Notes under the pieces: generated by a model | Database searches by the model: none | What the model was told of the DNA's origin: nothing | Seen by the model: only the letters and a program-made list of their open reading frames with translations | Shown: positions 7,327 to 17,539 of the stretch, in pieces | Numbering within the stretch: position 1 is the first letter of the stretch | How the letters are laid out: each line of letters starts with the position of its first letter | Source: an uncultured Anaerolineales bacterium | GTDB taxonomy: Bacteria > Chloroflexota > Anaerolineae > Aggregatilineales > Aggregatilineaceae | Length of the DNA: 64,000 bases | Assembly (NCBI GenBank): GCA_937135955.1 | Contig: CAKZOB010000024.1 | Coordinates: 16,626-80,625, forward strand | Direction of reading: 5' to 3' | Position numbers and translations under genes: made by a program

Positions 7327-10300
7327 ATGAATCTCACCGGCCTATTCGAATACCTGCGTTCAACCCGCACCTACAGAGGGGTTCTTCAGGCGCTGGACAG
7401 GGGAGTAGCTGTCTCCGATCAGCATCTGATGCGGGCTGCCCGTCCGTTTGTGGTTGCCAGTCTCGCCCAGGACTTGCAGCGCCCCATTGTGGTGATCTCC
7501 GCACGTGTGGATCGGGCGCACAATCTGGTCGAACAGCTTCCGGTTTGGATGCCGGAGCGGCCAGTGCACCGTTTTGCCGAACCCTCAGCCCTCTTCTATG
7601 AGCGCGCGCCCTGGAGTATGCGGGCCATCCAGGGCCGTTTGCAAACCCTGGCCGCGCTGAGCAAACCTGTGGGTGTCCGGCAGATCTCGACTACTCTGCC
7701 CCTGGTAGTCACGTCTGCGTATGCAGCCATGCAGAAGACTCTGCCGCCGCGTGAGTTCCAGGCTGGTACGCGCATCTTGCGCACGGGCCAGCGGGCCGCG
7801 CCGGATACTTTGCTGCGCACTTGGCTTCAGTTCGGCTATCAGCCGTCCAGCGTGGTGGTCGAGCCGGGGACATTCAGTCGGCGTGGCGGCATTGTGGATA
7901 TTTTTCCCATCACGGCTGCCCAACCTGTACGCATCGAATTCTTCGGTGACGAAATTGAGAGCCTGCGCACTTTTAATCCCCAGACGCAACGCTCGCAGGC
8001 CAACATCGAAGAGGTGTTGGTGACGCCTGCGCGGGAGGCCCTGCCGCGCTATGCGCCTCAGGTGGCAGAGAGACTGGCGTCCTGGTTTGCCGCTCAACCG
8101 GAACCGCTGGAAGACGCTGTCTCGGCGCGCCCCGACCAGCAGGCCCTGGCTGAGGGGATGGCTTTCCCCTATCTGGAATTCTATCTGCCCTATCTATACA
8201 GCAACCCGGCTAGTCTCTTCGACTACCTTCCCGCCGATGCGCTGGTGATCGTCGAAGACTGGGACGAGTTGCGCGCGAGTGTCAATGAACTCGAAGAACA
8301 GGCTCTGGCGACGCGGGAAGAGCGCGTGCGTGCCGGGCAGCTCCCCGCGGATTGTCCCTTACCGTATGTCACCTGGGACGAATTCCAGGACGAGCTTTCG
8401 ACTCGTCTAGTGTTGCATCTTGCCGCGAATCCCGAAAGGTTGCCCGCCGAAGAACCTGTCCTGGGTGATCTGCTTGCCCCCGGTGCGCGCTACGGAGGGC
8501 AGGTACGACGTGTACTGGAGGACGTGGCCGATTTGCTTGACCGGGGCGAACGAGTGATCGTCGTGACGCAGCAGGCGCAACGTCTGGCCGAGTTGTGGGG
8601 CGAACAGAGCGATTACATACCGCCCGTCAGCCAGGTGACCGAATCCCTTCCTCTGGGAATGCCGGTCTTTGTGGAGGGGACACTGGCTGAAGGGTGGGTG
8701 CTGAAAAGTGAGCAGGGGCGACTACACCTGCTCAGCGACGCCGAAATCTTCGGCTGGCAACGCCCTGAACCGCGCCGCCGCGCTCAACCCCGTGCCCTCC
8801 CGCCAGAGGCCAGCTTCGCCGACCTGAACGTCGGCGACTATGTGGTTCACGTGGAGTATGGCATCGGACGCTTCGCGGGGCTACAGAAGCGCATTCTGGA
8901 CAACAGCGAGCGCGAATACCTGGTTGTAGAGTACGCCGGCAACGATCTGCTCTACGTTCCGATCCACCAGGCCGACCGCCTCTCGCGCTATGTCGGCGCG
9001 GACGATCAGCCGCCGCAACTGAATCGCCTGGGCACGCAGGACTGGAATCGGGCCAAGGAGAGCGCGCGCCAGGCTGTCGAAGAAGTGGCGCGTGAACTGT
9101 TGGAACTCTATGCTGCCCGCTCGCAGGTTGTTGGGCATGCTTTCAGCCCCGATACCCCCTGGCAGCACGAACTCGAAGCCTCTTTTCCCTACGTGGAGAC
9201 CGAGGATCAGCTCCGCGCTTTAGCTGAAGTGAAGGCAGACATGGAGCGCCCTCAGCCCATGGATCGCCTGATCTGTGGCGATGTGGGATATGGCAAGACC
9301 GAAGTGGCGCTGCGGGCGGCTTTTAAAGCGGTGATGGATGGAAAGCAGGTGGCGCTCCTGGTGCCGACAACGGTGCTCGCTCAGCAGCACTTCATGACCT
9401 TTTCCCGCCGCCTTCTGCCGTTTCCTGTGCGCGTGGAAATGCTCTCGCGCTTCCGCAGCCCGGCGGAGCAGCGACAAATCCTCTACGATCTTGCCCAGGG
9501 GCGCGTGGATATCGTGATTGGCACGCACCGGCTGTTGCAGCCAGACGTGCAATTCAAAGACCTGGGTCTGCTAATCATTGACGAAGAACAGCGCTTTGGC
9601 GTGACGCACAAGGAATACCTCAAGCGGATGCGCACGGAAGTGGATGTACTGACTCTCACTGCCACCCCCATCCCGCGCACTCTCTACATGAGTCTGACTG
9701 GCATTCGTGATATCAGCATGATTCAGACGCCGCCCGAAGAACGCCTGCCCGTGGTGACGCACATTGGCATCTACAACCCCGACCTGGTACGTCAGGCCAT
9801 CCTGCGCGAAATTGACCGCGGCGGACAGGTCTTCTTCGTGCACAACCGCGTGCAGACTATTGATACCGTCGCTGCGCGCCTGCGCCAGTTGGTGCCGGAA
9901 GCCGAATTCGTGGTGGCCCACGGACAGATGGACGAACAGCGCCTGGAAATCATCATGAACGCCTTTACCCGGGGCGACTTCGACGTGCTGGTCACCACCT
10001 CAATTATCGAAAGCGGACTGGATATTCCCAACGCTAACACGCTGATCGTGGATCGCGCCGACTGGTTCGGCCTGGCGCAGCTCTATCAACTGCGCGGACG
10101 TGTGGGACGCGGCGCACACCAGGCATATGCCTATTTCTTCCATCCACGTACCAGCCGCCTGACTCCCGAAGCGCGCGCCCGCCTGGAGACGATCGGCGAG
10201 CAAACTGAGCTAGGCGCTGGCATGTCCATCGCCATGCGCGACCTTGAGATTCGGGGAGCCGGTGATCTGCTCGGCACTCGCCAAAGCGGACATATCGCGG

Positions 10301-10866
10301 CGGTAGGTTTCCATCTCTACACGCAGTTGCTGGCGCAGGCAGTGCGCTACTTGAAGGGGGAAAGCCCCCCACCCCAGTCGCCGGTAGCGACTCCTACTGT
10401 CACCATTGATTTGCCTGTGCCAGCCTATATTCCCACCGCCTATGTCGGCGAACCCTCGCTCCGCATTCAGCTTTATCGCCGCCTGGCCGAAATCAATTCG
10501 CTGGAACGCCTCCAGGAAATGCGCGAGGAATTGACAGATCGCTTTGGCCCGTTGCCGCGTGCTGTGCACGGCCTGCTGTTTCAGATCGAGGTCAAACTGC
10601 TGGCTCAGCGCGCCGGGGCTTCGGCGGTCGCAGCGGAAGGAAATCAGATAGCGATCCGACTGCCCTATCTGGCCGCCGTAGACCGTTCGGCGCTGCAGCA
10701 ACTGCTGGGCGAAGATACGCGCGTCAGCCGTACCGCTGTCTGGTTTGCCTATGCCACGCACAGTGAAGAAGCGTGGCAGGATCGCCTGCGCGATATTCTG
10801 GATCGCCTGGGCACGTCCAGAAACCGGGCAGAGCAAATCCCACATTTATCCACATCTGCGGGATAG
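7327..10866 (+). CDS. mfd: Transcription-repair coupling factor
   Basis: The 1179-residue ATP-dependent DNA translocase removes RNA polymerase stalled at lesions and recruits UvrA. Order: UvrB-like region (about 1-330, with [19 protein letters not shown] at about 170-190), linker and D3, the RNA-polymerase-interacting CarD-like domain from about residue 502 ([15 protein letters not shown]), RecG-type helicase motor with Walker A GDVGYGKT at 651-658, DEEQ at 752-755 and TATPIPRTL, then the TRCF C-terminal domain from about 1000. Length and motifs are complete. The last codons and downstream bases contain a DnaA-box-like TTATCCACA (10846-10854) and a TGGGA repeat array. Confidence 0.98.
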   Translation: MNLTGLFEYLRSTRTYRGVLQALDRGVAVSDQHLMRAARPFVVASLAQDLQRPIVVISARVDRAHNLVEQLPVWMPERPVHRFAEPSALFYERAPWSMRAIQGRLQTLAALSKPVGVRQISTTLPLVVTSAYAAMQKTLPPREFQAGTRILRTGQRAAPDTLLRTWLQFGYQPSSVVVEPGTFSRRGGIVDIFPITAAQPVRIEFFGDEIESLRTFNPQTQRSQANIEEVLVTPAREALPRYAPQVAERLASWFAAQPEPLEDAVSARPDQQALAEGMAFPYLEFYLPYLYSNPASLFDYLPADALVIVEDWDELRASVNELEEQALATREERVRAGQLPADCPLPYVTWDEFQDELSTRLVLHLAANPERLPAEEPVLGDLLAPGARYGGQVRRVLEDVADLLDRGERVIVVTQQAQRLAELWGEQSDYIPPVSQVTESLPLGMPVFVEGTLAEGWVLKSEQGRLHLLSDAEIFGWQRPEPRRRAQPRALPPEASFADLNVGDYVVHVEYGIGRFAGLQKRILDNSEREYLVVEYAGNDLLYVPIHQADRLSRYVGADDQPPQLNRLGTQDWNRAKESARQAVEEVARELLELYAARSQVVGHAFSPDTPWQHELEASFPYVETEDQLRALAEVKADMERPQPMDRLICGDVGYGKTEVALRAAFKAVMDGKQVALLVPTTVLAQQHFMTFSRRLLPFPVRVEMLSRFRSPAEQRQILYDLAQGRVDIVIGTHRLLQPDVQFKDLGLLIIDEEQRFGVTHKEYLKRMRTEVDVLTLTATPIPRTLYMSLTGIRDISMIQTPPEERLPVVTHIGIYNPDLVRQAILREIDRGGQVFFVHNRVQTIDTVAARLRQLVPEAEFVVAHGQMDEQRLEIIMNAFTRGDFDVLVTTSIIESGLDIPNANTLIVDRADWFGLAQLYQLRGRVGRGAHQAYAYFFHPRTSRLTPEARARLETIGEQTELGAGMSIAMRDLEIRGAGDLLGTRQSGHIAAVGFHLYTQLLAQAVRYLKGESPPPQSPVATPTVTIDLPVPAYIPTAYVGEPSLRIQLYRRLAEINSLERLQEMREELTDRFGPLPRAVHGLLFQIEVKLLAQRAGASAVAAEGNQIAIRLPYLAAVDRSALQQLLGEDTRVSRTAVWFAYATHSEEAWQDRLRDILDRLGTSRNRAEQIPHLSTSAG

Positions 10867-10954
10867 TGTGGGATTCATAGTGGGAAAACATGGGATAACG
10901 TGGGATATGTGGGAAATGAAGCGGGTTATGTGGTGAAGTGCGGGATAATATCCC
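10867..10954 (+). repeat. Phased TGGGA/TGTGGGATA direct-repeat array with terminal palindrome
   Basis: TGGGA occurs at 10869, 10881, 10891, 10901 and 10910, spacings of 12, 10, 10 and 9 bases, close to one helical turn. Degenerate copies (GCGGG, TGTGG, TGCGGGATA) continue, ending in the perfect inverted repeat GGGATA-A-TATCCC at 10942-10954. It starts right at the mfd stop, in the 114-base gap before the convergent DegV gene. Related copies lie at 19021-19050. Confidence 0.65.
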
Positions 10955-10980
10955 ACCATCCTACGCTTCAGGTGGCCAGT

Positions 10981-11835
10981 TTAGGCCGAATATTCCACAC
11001 ACATTCCCACCGTGCCCGGCCCCACATGTACGCCCAGCACAGCGGCTGCATACGACAGGAAAACCTCACGCGGTTGATAGCGAGCTAACGCAGCTTCGCG
11101 CAGAGCTTCTGCGTCTGCCTCGGCATCACCGTGAATGACTGCCAGCCGGGCAATAGGACGGCCATTGCCCATCTCACCGATCAAATCCAGCATCCGCTCC
11201 AGAGCGCGCTTGCGCGTGCGTACTTTGTCGACCGAGTTGACGATCCCGTCGCGGATTTCGAGCAGTGGCTTGATGTTGAGCGCTGTCCCCAGCAGGCGAC
11301 TGGCGTTGCCAATGCGACCGCCCCGGTGAATGTAGTCCAGGCTTTCGATGGTGAACAGAATGTGCGTGCGGCTGGCAGTTTCGGTGATAACCTGCGCAAT
11401 TTCCTCTGGCGACTTGCCTGCATCACGCGCTTCTGCTGCGGCCAGCATGGTAAACCCCAATGCCCACGAAACCTTGCGCGTGTCCACCACATGCACGGGA
11501 AAGCTGACCAACTCCCGCGCCTGTATCGCCGAAGCATAAGTTCCACTCAGGGCACTGGAGAGTACGCCGCATACGACTGCGTCTGCGCCTTCTGCGGCCC
11601 GCGCCTGTTCGAAAGCGGCCACGAAGTCCTGCGGCGTCGCCTGCGAAGTCTTGGGAATTTCGCGCTCTGTGGCCAGACGTTGAAATAGCTCGCGCTCGCC
11701 CAGGTCCACCCCATCGCGGTAGCTCCGGTCACCCCACAAGACATACAGTGGAACAACATGAATGCGATGAGTCCTGGCAAGCTCCGCATACAGATTGCAG
11801 GTGCTGTCGGTGACAAGTGCGGTGACCGGCGACAT
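10981..11835 (-). CDS. DegV family fatty-acid-binding protein
   Basis: The 284-residue protein has the DegV/FakB fold. Visible are the N-terminal VTDSTCNLYAEL motif, the ATPQDF and SSALSGTYASA segments that line the fatty-acid pocket, and the later SLDYIHRGGRIGNASRLLGT and LNIKPLLEI motifs. Family members bind a long-chain fatty acid, and some (FakB) present it to the kinase FakA; no fakA is in view. ATG 11835 is preferred because AGGAGGAAGGGG lies directly upstream; an extension to 11898 would overlap the preceding gene. It is the last gene of the folC-lon run. Confidence 0.9.
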   Translation of the reverse strand: MSPVTALVTDSTCNLYAELARTHRIHVVPLYVLWGDRSYRDGVDLGERELFQRLATEREIPKTSQATPQDFVAAFEQARAAEGADAVVCGVLSSALSGTYASAIQARELVSFPVHVVDTRKVSWALGFTMLAAAEARDAGKSPEEIAQVITETASRTHILFTIESLDYIHRGGRIGNASRLLGTALNIKPLLEIRDGIVNSVDKVRTRKRALERMLDLIGEMGNGRPIARLAVIHGDAEADAEALREAALARYQPREVFLSYAAAVLGVHVGPGTVGMCVEYSA

Positions 11836-11876
11836 ACCCCTTCCTCCTGTGCTCTTGTCCGTGAATAGATGGGCAT

Positions 11877-13451
11877 TCAGGGCGCTGCCCCCACCCATCC
11901 CAGTAGGCGAACCTCTCCTTTTAGCCGACTGGTCAGATTGCGCGCGTTATAGCCATTGGGGCTGGCGACGTACAGGTCCAGTCGGCCATCGGCAGCGCCG
12001 GCGCGAGTCTGAAAGCCTGCGTAGGCCAGCCATTGGCCATCTGGCGAATAGCGGGGATCGCAGGCTCCCGGCGTGGTACCCGAATAGACAATCTCCAGCG
12101 TGTTACGGGCGACAACCAGCCCGTAGGGGCACTGAGCATTGCGTCCTCCAAAGGCAACCCACTCTCCACCGGGCGACCAGGCTGCCGCAAAACCCAGGCG
12201 AGGGAACAAGTATCGTTCAGTCTGGTTGATCAGTGTGCCCCGCGAATCTCGCAGCACAATGCGAGGAGGATCGGTCAATTCCTGGTAGATCACCTGTTGA
12301 CCGCCGGGCGACCACACCGCGCCGATGTTGAGCACCCCTTCGCCCTCGGAGATCTTCCGCGCTGTCCCAGCCTGGACGTTGGTCAGCCAGATTTCCGTTT
12401 GATTAGTCAGAAGGTCGGAAGCTCCCGTAGTCACCGCGATCTGCAGGTTGCTCACCCAAACCGGCGGGCTATCCACCCACAGGTCGGATACTCGTTGCAC
12501 TGCGCCGGTTTCCACATCCGCCACGAAGAGATTACCCCCCGTGGGCATGGGCGCGTCCAGTTGCGAGCAACTGCCCTCCTCATCCGGCGTCCAGGTCGGA
12601 CAGCGCTCCCGATCCGACACGAAGGCGATCATACGTCCATCTGGTGACCAGACGGGCCAGAAATCAAACGCCCCATGCGCGGTCAGATTCTGAAATCCTG
12701 AACCGTCCGCCGCAATCACGAAGATATCTACGTCGTAGGCTGTCGGCAACGCCAGCGCCAGACGGCTGCCGTCTGGCGACCATACGGGTTGATGTTCCGG
12801 AATGCCGCGCGGGTTAAGTGAGGGGATGTTGAATAGCCGCAGGCTGATGCCCAGGTTCAGGTCAAGCAGATACAGACCGCCGATTCGCGTGCCATCTGCC
12901 TGTAGTGCTGGTTCCAGGAAGTAGGCTACCCGCCGCCCATCGGGAGACCAGTAGATGCGATCCTCCGTGGAGACCGGTAGATCGAAGAGTTCGATCAGCT
13001 CTCCGCTCGATGGGTTGACCAGGAACAACGTTTCAACCTCTTGCTCTGGAACCGGAGTGTTGGGATTCGACGTGCCACCGGTACGTTCATTCAGACTGAC
13101 GATCGCGAAGTACAGGCGATCCAGCCCTCCGCGCACCTGCGCAGGAAGAGAGACCGGCGACCATTGATCATTGGCCAATCCCGCTACTGGATAGGGTGTA
13201 GCAGTTGGTGTGAAGGTAGGCGTGGGCGGCGGTGTCTCAGTTGGGGGCGGTGTTGCTGACGGCGTCATGGTGGGCGTGGCTGAGACCGCCGCCGTAGATG
13301 TAGGACTGGCCGTTGGGGTTGGCTGGGGAGAAGGAGTCTCCGTAGGCGATGCCGTTGCTGTGGGCGTGGCCGTCGGTGACTGCACCGACAGGTTACAGCC
13401 CGCCAGCAGGATCAGCGATACGCCCAAGAGCAGGATTCTCGTTCTTTTCAC
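11877..13451 (-). CDS. Lipoprotein with TolB/WD40-like beta-propeller
   Basis: The 524-residue lipoprotein has a hydrophobic signal ending in the lipobox LLAGC (Cys19), so it is exported and lipid-anchored. A long Pro/Thr/Ser linker (about residues 25-95) precedes a repeat region. The repeats carry the PD40 motif: YWSPDGRRVAYF, WSPDGSRLALA, WSPDGRMIAFVSDR, WSPGGQQVIYQ, WSPGGEWVAFGG and YSPDGQWLAYAG. These make at least six blades and suggest a TolB-like six-bladed propeller. Binding partner unknown. It is 101 bases downstream of the AlbA_2 gene and 41 bases upstream of the DegV gene. Confidence 0.85.
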   Translation of the reverse strand: MKRTRILLLGVSLILLAGCNLSVQSPTATPTATASPTETPSPQPTPTASPTSTAAVSATPTMTPSATPPPTETPPPTPTFTPTATPYPVAGLANDQWSPVSLPAQVRGGLDRLYFAIVSLNERTGGTSNPNTPVPEQEVETLFLVNPSSGELIELFDLPVSTEDRIYWSPDGRRVAYFLEPALQADGTRIGGLYLLDLNLGISLRLFNIPSLNPRGIPEHQPVWSPDGSRLALALPTAYDVDIFVIAADGSGFQNLTAHGAFDFWPVWSPDGRMIAFVSDRERCPTWTPDEEGSCSQLDAPMPTGGNLFVADVETGAVQRVSDLWVDSPPVWVSNLQIAVTTGASDLLTNQTEIWLTNVQAGTARKISEGEGVLNIGAVWSPGGQQVIYQELTDPPRIVLRDSRGTLINQTERYLFPRLGFAAAWSPGGEWVAFGGRNAQCPYGLVVARNTLEIVYSGTTPGACDPRYSPDGQWLAYAGFQTRAGAADGRLDLYVASPNGYNARNLTSRLKGEVRLLGWVGAAP

Positions 13452-13552
13452 CGAAACACGTCCAGAGACTGACCGATTGATTGTTCGCCAGAGGTGCCTG
13501 GCTGGATGCGAGCAGGAAGATAGTACCGGATTCCCCCCAATACGTACAGAGT

Positions 13553-15034
13553 CTATTTTTGAGTTTTCTTGAGCACGTAATAAGACCCGCGCTTTTCGCC
13601 CATCTTGATCAGAATGCCCCGGCTGACCAGATCGGCCAGGTCACGGCGAATGGTCTCGGAATGCACTTCCGGGCACATTTCTTGCAGGTCTTTATTGGTA
13701 ATGCGCGGATTCTTGCGGTTGATCAGGAAATCTAGAGCGTATTCCTGGCGACGGTTGATGGGTTCCCCGCGGAAGACGCCTCCAAACAGTTCCTGTTCGC
13801 TCTCGGCAGTTTTGGGCACGGCGGTGTTGTACAACGTCACGCGGAAACCACCTGCCGTCTCTGTAAATTTGGGATCGGGCAAATTGGCCTGGCGCATCAA
13901 AGCGATCACGCGGTCTACCCCGTAGCCCAGCCGCTCGATGAAGCCCATGTCCGATAGCACCTGCACGATAGCCGAGTTACGCGAAAAGCGTTCCTCGACG
14001 ATGTTCTCCACGGTCACCGGCCCCGGCAACCCGCCCGGGCTGGTGATTTCCAGCCGGTCAGCGAATAGATAGAGCCGGATACCATCGCCCTGGATACTGT
14101 AGTCGCGGTGTGCCACCGCATTGACGACCAGTTCGCGGACGGCTTTCAGCGGATACTCCATCTGCTCGCTGCGGGCCATGCGGTCACTGAGCTGCACTCC
14201 CTTGCGCAGGTTGTCGGCCAGGAATGTCTCCGCCCTCCGAATCTGTTCGGGGAGCGTGCCGGTGATGTCCTGGCGGGTGAACACGTCGCCCATTTCTGTC
14301 CCGGCAAAACGCGCCGCCGTAATATCTGCTCCGCGCAGGAACTGCTGCGGGTCTTTGCCGAATAGCAGAATGCCCGCATGAGTGGGCACCAACTCGTCTC
14401 CACGGCGAATCAGGCAGCCCCGCTTGAGCAAGACCTGCTCCGGTGGCATGTTAGCCAGCCCGCTCAGGCCCGCCACATATTCTTCCACCTTGGCCCAGTC
14501 CAGGTCAGATTTGTGTGCGTCGCGGGCCGGTTCTGCCTCAAAGGAGACATCCCCCCGCTCCAGCATCAGACGTCGCAGCGCGGATGGCGAGAGCGGGACA
14601 TTGGCGGCCCCTTCACGCTTGAGGAAGCGCCCTTCCAGGGCGTAGACGTAGGGCATACCCCGCGGCACCTGCACCACCACCAGTGGCGACCCCTGTACCT
14701 GCACGACCTGCGGCATGGGGATGATCAGCGGTGGCTCAATGGACAACGCGGCTTCCAGCACGCAATTGATCGCGTTCTCCGTGTCGTCAATGCCTGCCGG
14801 TTTGTCTGTCCGGGGAGCTACGCCCAATACCACTGTCCCGCCGTGACTGTTGGCCATCGCCACCAAAACCGCGGCGATATCGCTGACCTGTGCCCGGCCC
14901 GGCAACCAGTCCACCGTCTCACTGCGCCCGTTGCGCAGCAATTCCAGCGCTTCCTGGGCGGTGATCTTCTGGTTCGGTTCCAGGAATCGTTCTCTGGAGA
15001 TCGTCTGTGCGGTACTGCTGTCTTGCGCATCCAT
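13553..15034 (-). CDS. AlbA_2-domain/HATPase transcriptional regulator-like protein
   Basis: The 493-residue protein resembles COG2865-type predicted regulators. An N-terminal AlbA_2 (Schlafen-like) domain at about 25-145 has SETVDWLPG and MANSHGGTVVLGVAP; a central GHKL-like HATPase region at about 270-390 has VRELVVNAVAHRDYS and EITSPGGLPG; a C-terminal winged-helix DeoR-like segment has RITNKDLQEM and SETIRRDLADLVSRGIL. The usual EFK of AlbA_2 is replaced by VDW, so a nuclease role is doubtful and nucleic-acid binding more likely. ATG 15034 fits the GGGGGTG site; GTG 15040 is the alternative. It starts 12 bases after the lon stop and is very likely cotranscribed with lon. Confidence 0.8.
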   Translation of the reverse strand: MDAQDSSTAQTISRERFLEPNQKITAQEALELLRNGRSETVDWLPGRAQVSDIAAVLVAMANSHGGTVVLGVAPRTDKPAGIDDTENAINCVLEAALSIEPPLIIPMPQVVQVQGSPLVVVQVPRGMPYVYALEGRFLKREGAANVPLSPSALRRLMLERGDVSFEAEPARDAHKSDLDWAKVEEYVAGLSGLANMPPEQVLLKRGCLIRRGDELVPTHAGILLFGKDPQQFLRGADITAARFAGTEMGDVFTRQDITGTLPEQIRRAETFLADNLRKGVQLSDRMARSEQMEYPLKAVRELVVNAVAHRDYSIQGDGIRLYLFADRLEITSPGGLPGPVTVENIVEERFSRNSAIVQVLSDMGFIERLGYGVDRVIALMRQANLPDPKFTETAGGFRVTLYNTAVPKTAESEQELFGGVFRGEPINRRQEYALDFLINRKNPRITNKDLQEMCPEVHSETIRRDLADLVSRGILIKMGEKRGSYYVLKKTQK

Positions 15035-15046
15035 AGTCACCCCCAG

Positions 15047-17503
15047 TCATTCCCCGTTGTCATTCCTGGGTAGCTTTGAGACGTGGCCAGCACCTGCCGC
15101 TCCCGTTGCGTCAGGTGGCAGCAGAGCGTAGGCGAGCACTTCGTCCATATGCGATACCAGTTGGACATCCAACCCGCGCAACACGCGCTTAGGGATTTCC
15201 ACCAGGTCTTTCTCGTTGCGTTTGGGCAACAGCACCTGTCGCACTCCCGCCCGATGCGCAGTCAGCACCTTCTCTCGCACACCGCCTACCGGTAACACCC
15301 GCCCTCGCAAGGTGATCTCTCCGGTCATCGCCACATCGCGTCGGACTTTACGTTGCGTAAGCGCCGAGATCATCGCGGTCGCCAGGGTGATGCCCGCAGA
15401 TGGGCCATCCTTGGGAATTGCTCCTTCTGGCAAGTGTACGTGAATGTCCACGCGGTCGAACTCCTCCGGATCGATTCCCAACTGCCGCGCCTGCGACCGC
15501 GTGTAACTCAGTGCTGCCTGCGCTGATTCCTGCATGACATCACCAAGCTGACCAGTCAGCAGCAAATTGCCTTTGCCGGGCATCAGCGTGACTTCGATTG
15601 CCATGATGTCACCGCCAGCCTCGGTCCAGGCCAGTCCCGTTGCCACCCCAACCTCATCGCTTTCTTCGCGCAACCAGGGCAGGAATAGCGGCGGGCCAAG
15701 GAACTTGGTCAGTTTTTCCGCGGTGATGCGCTTGGTGGCGCGCTTACCCTCGGCCACTCGCCGGGCCAGCTTGCGGCAAACTTTGCCGATCTCGCGCTCA
15801 AGGTTGCGCACTCCTGCTTCGTAGGTGTACTCGCGGCAGATCAGACGGATGGCTTCTTCTTCGAAATGCACGCCGCTATCGCCCAGTCCGTGCTGTTTGA
15901 GCTGACGCGGGATCAGGAAGTGCCGGGCAATGCTCACCTTCTCGTCTTCTACATAGCCTGGAAACTCGATAACCTCCATGCGATCCAACAACGCAGGTGG
16001 AATGGGATCGAGATAGTTGGCAGTGGTGATAAAGAACACGTGCGACAGATCGTAGCTGACGTCCAGATAATGGTCGGAGAAGGCGTGATTCTGCTCCGGA
16101 TCGAGCACCTCCAGCAGGGCTGCTGCCGGGTCTCCGTGGAAATCCACTCCCAGCTTGTCTATTTCGTCGAGCATGAAGACGGGGTTGATCGTTCCCACTT
16201 TCCGCATCGTCTGAATGATCCGCCCCGGTAGCGCGCCGATGTACGTCCGGCGGTGTCCGCGGATCTCGGCCTCGTCGTGTACACCACCCAGACTGACCCG
16301 CACGAACTCGCGTCCCAGCGCCTGGGCGATGCTCTTGCCCAGCGAGGTCTTACCCGTCCCTGGGGGGCCTACGAAGCACAGGATGGGAGTCTTCATGGCC
16401 TCGCCGGCCAGTTGGCGGACAGCCATATGCTCCAGGATGCGCTCCTTGGCTTTGATCAATCCGTAGTGCTCGGCATCCAGCACACGCGCGGCATGAGCCA
16501 GATCGAGATTGTCTTCCGACTGCGTCACCCAGGGCAGATCAAGCAGCCAATCGAGATAAGTACGAATGATCCCCACTTCCGGGGCCATCGGAGGGATCAT
16601 GGTCAGGCGAGCCAGTTCTTTCAGAGCCTTATCCTTGGCCTCCGGCGTCATCTCTTTTTGCTCGATCCGCTGACGCAGTTCGTCCAGTTCCTGCTGAAAG
16701 ATGTCCGCTTCGCCCAGTTCATGCTGGATCACGCGCATCTGTTCGCGCAGGAACATCTCGCGCTGGTTGCGGTCTACCTCCCGCCGTACCTGCGACTGAA
16801 TGCTCTCTTCCAGTTCCAGCATTTCCAGCTCGCGTCCCAGCAGGCTGCTCACGCGGCGCAGGCGCTCGACCGGGTCAGTGGTCTCCAGCAGACGTTGCCG
16901 TTCCGTCAGCGGCAGGTCTAGCGTGGACGAGACCATATCAGCTAGCCAGCCCGGATGCTCGATGTTGAGCGCATACACGTAGGCTTCCTCTGGCAATTGC
17001 GGGCTGAGTTCGACGCATTTCTGAAAGAGACTCAGTGTCGCGCGCATCAGGGCCGCTACTTCGCGCGTCTCTGACACGTCTTCAGCTATCGGGCGTGCGC
17101 GCACCCGGATATAGGGACTTGTCTGCAGAAACTCTACTATCTGTACACGCCGTCTCCCCTGGGCCAGCACGCTAGTGCCACCGTCGGGCAGGTGCATCAA
17201 GCGGCCCAGGGCCATCTCCGTGCCCAGGGTGTACAGGTTTTCAGCGGTTGGGGCAGCAATCTCATTGCCGCGCATCAGGACACCAATCACAGTTTCCCGG
17301 CGTATCTGCGCTTCACCGACTGCCGCGATATCAGCTTCGCGCTCTAGCATGAGCGGAGTCACCATGTTCGGATACACGACGGTTTCGGCAAGTGGCAACA
17401 GCACTGCTTCGATGAAACCGTCAGCGTCCGGCTGTGCGTCGTTGATAGAGAAGAAGTCGTTGAGACTATGGCCAATCATGGACAACAGCCAGCCTTCCAC
17501 CAC
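15047..17503 (-). CDS. lon: ATP-dependent protease Lon
   Basis: The 818-residue cytoplasmic AAA+ serine protease degrades misfolded and regulatory proteins. It shows the Lon N-terminal substrate domain (about 30-220), a coiled-coil, Walker A GPPGTGKT at 379-386, Walker [12 protein letters not shown], and the C-terminal protease domain with the catalytic dyad S702 (PKDGPSAG) and K745 (GGVREKVL), 43 residues apart as usual. The start is a GTG at 17503 with AGGGTGG upstream; an ATG at 17479 is possible but has no clear ribosome site. folC ends 36 bases upstream and the AlbA_2 gene follows. Confidence 0.97.
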   Translation of the reverse strand: MVEGWLLSMIGHSLNDFFSINDAQPDADGFIEAVLLPLAETVVYPNMVTPLMLEREADIAAVGEAQIRRETVIGVLMRGNEIAAPTAENLYTLGTEMALGRLMHLPDGGTSVLAQGRRRVQIVEFLQTSPYIRVRARPIAEDVSETREVAALMRATLSLFQKCVELSPQLPEEAYVYALNIEHPGWLADMVSSTLDLPLTERQRLLETTDPVERLRRVSSLLGRELEMLELEESIQSQVRREVDRNQREMFLREQMRVIQHELGEADIFQQELDELRQRIEQKEMTPEAKDKALKELARLTMIPPMAPEVGIIRTYLDWLLDLPWVTQSEDNLDLAHAARVLDAEHYGLIKAKERILEHMAVRQLAGEAMKTPILCFVGPPGTGKTSLGKSIAQALGREFVRVSLGGVHDEAEIRGHRRTYIGALPGRIIQTMRKVGTINPVFMLDEIDKLGVDFHGDPAAALLEVLDPEQNHAFSDHYLDVSYDLSHVFFITTANYLDPIPPALLDRMEVIEFPGYVEDEKVSIARHFLIPRQLKQHGLGDSGVHFEEEAIRLICREYTYEAGVRNLEREIGKVCRKLARRVAEGKRATKRITAEKLTKFLGPPLFLPWLREESDEVGVATGLAWTEAGGDIMAIEVTLMPGKGNLLLTGQLGDVMQESAQAALSYTRSQARQLGIDPEEFDRVDIHVHLPEGAIPKDGPSAGITLATAMISALTQRKVRRDVAMTGEITLRGRVLPVGGVREKVLTAHRAGVRQVLLPKRNEKDLVEIPKRVLRGLDVQLVSHMDEVLAYALLPPDATGAAGAGHVSKLPRNDNGE

Positions 17504-17539
17504 GGCATGACCACCCTGTCTTCAACAATCCTGGCCCGG

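Noticed and set aside
10846..10854. Perfect DnaA-box-like TTATCCACA as evidence for a replication origin
   Set aside because: Only one perfect box, inside the mfd coding end, and no dnaA, dnaN or AT-rich unwinding region. The neighbouring TGGGA repeats do not match the box closely enough.
11877..13451. TolB of a Tol-Pal system
   Set aside because: The propeller repeats are TolB-like, but there is a lipobox and a PT-linker and no tol or pal genes nearby, so only 'TolB-like propeller lipoprotein' is supported.
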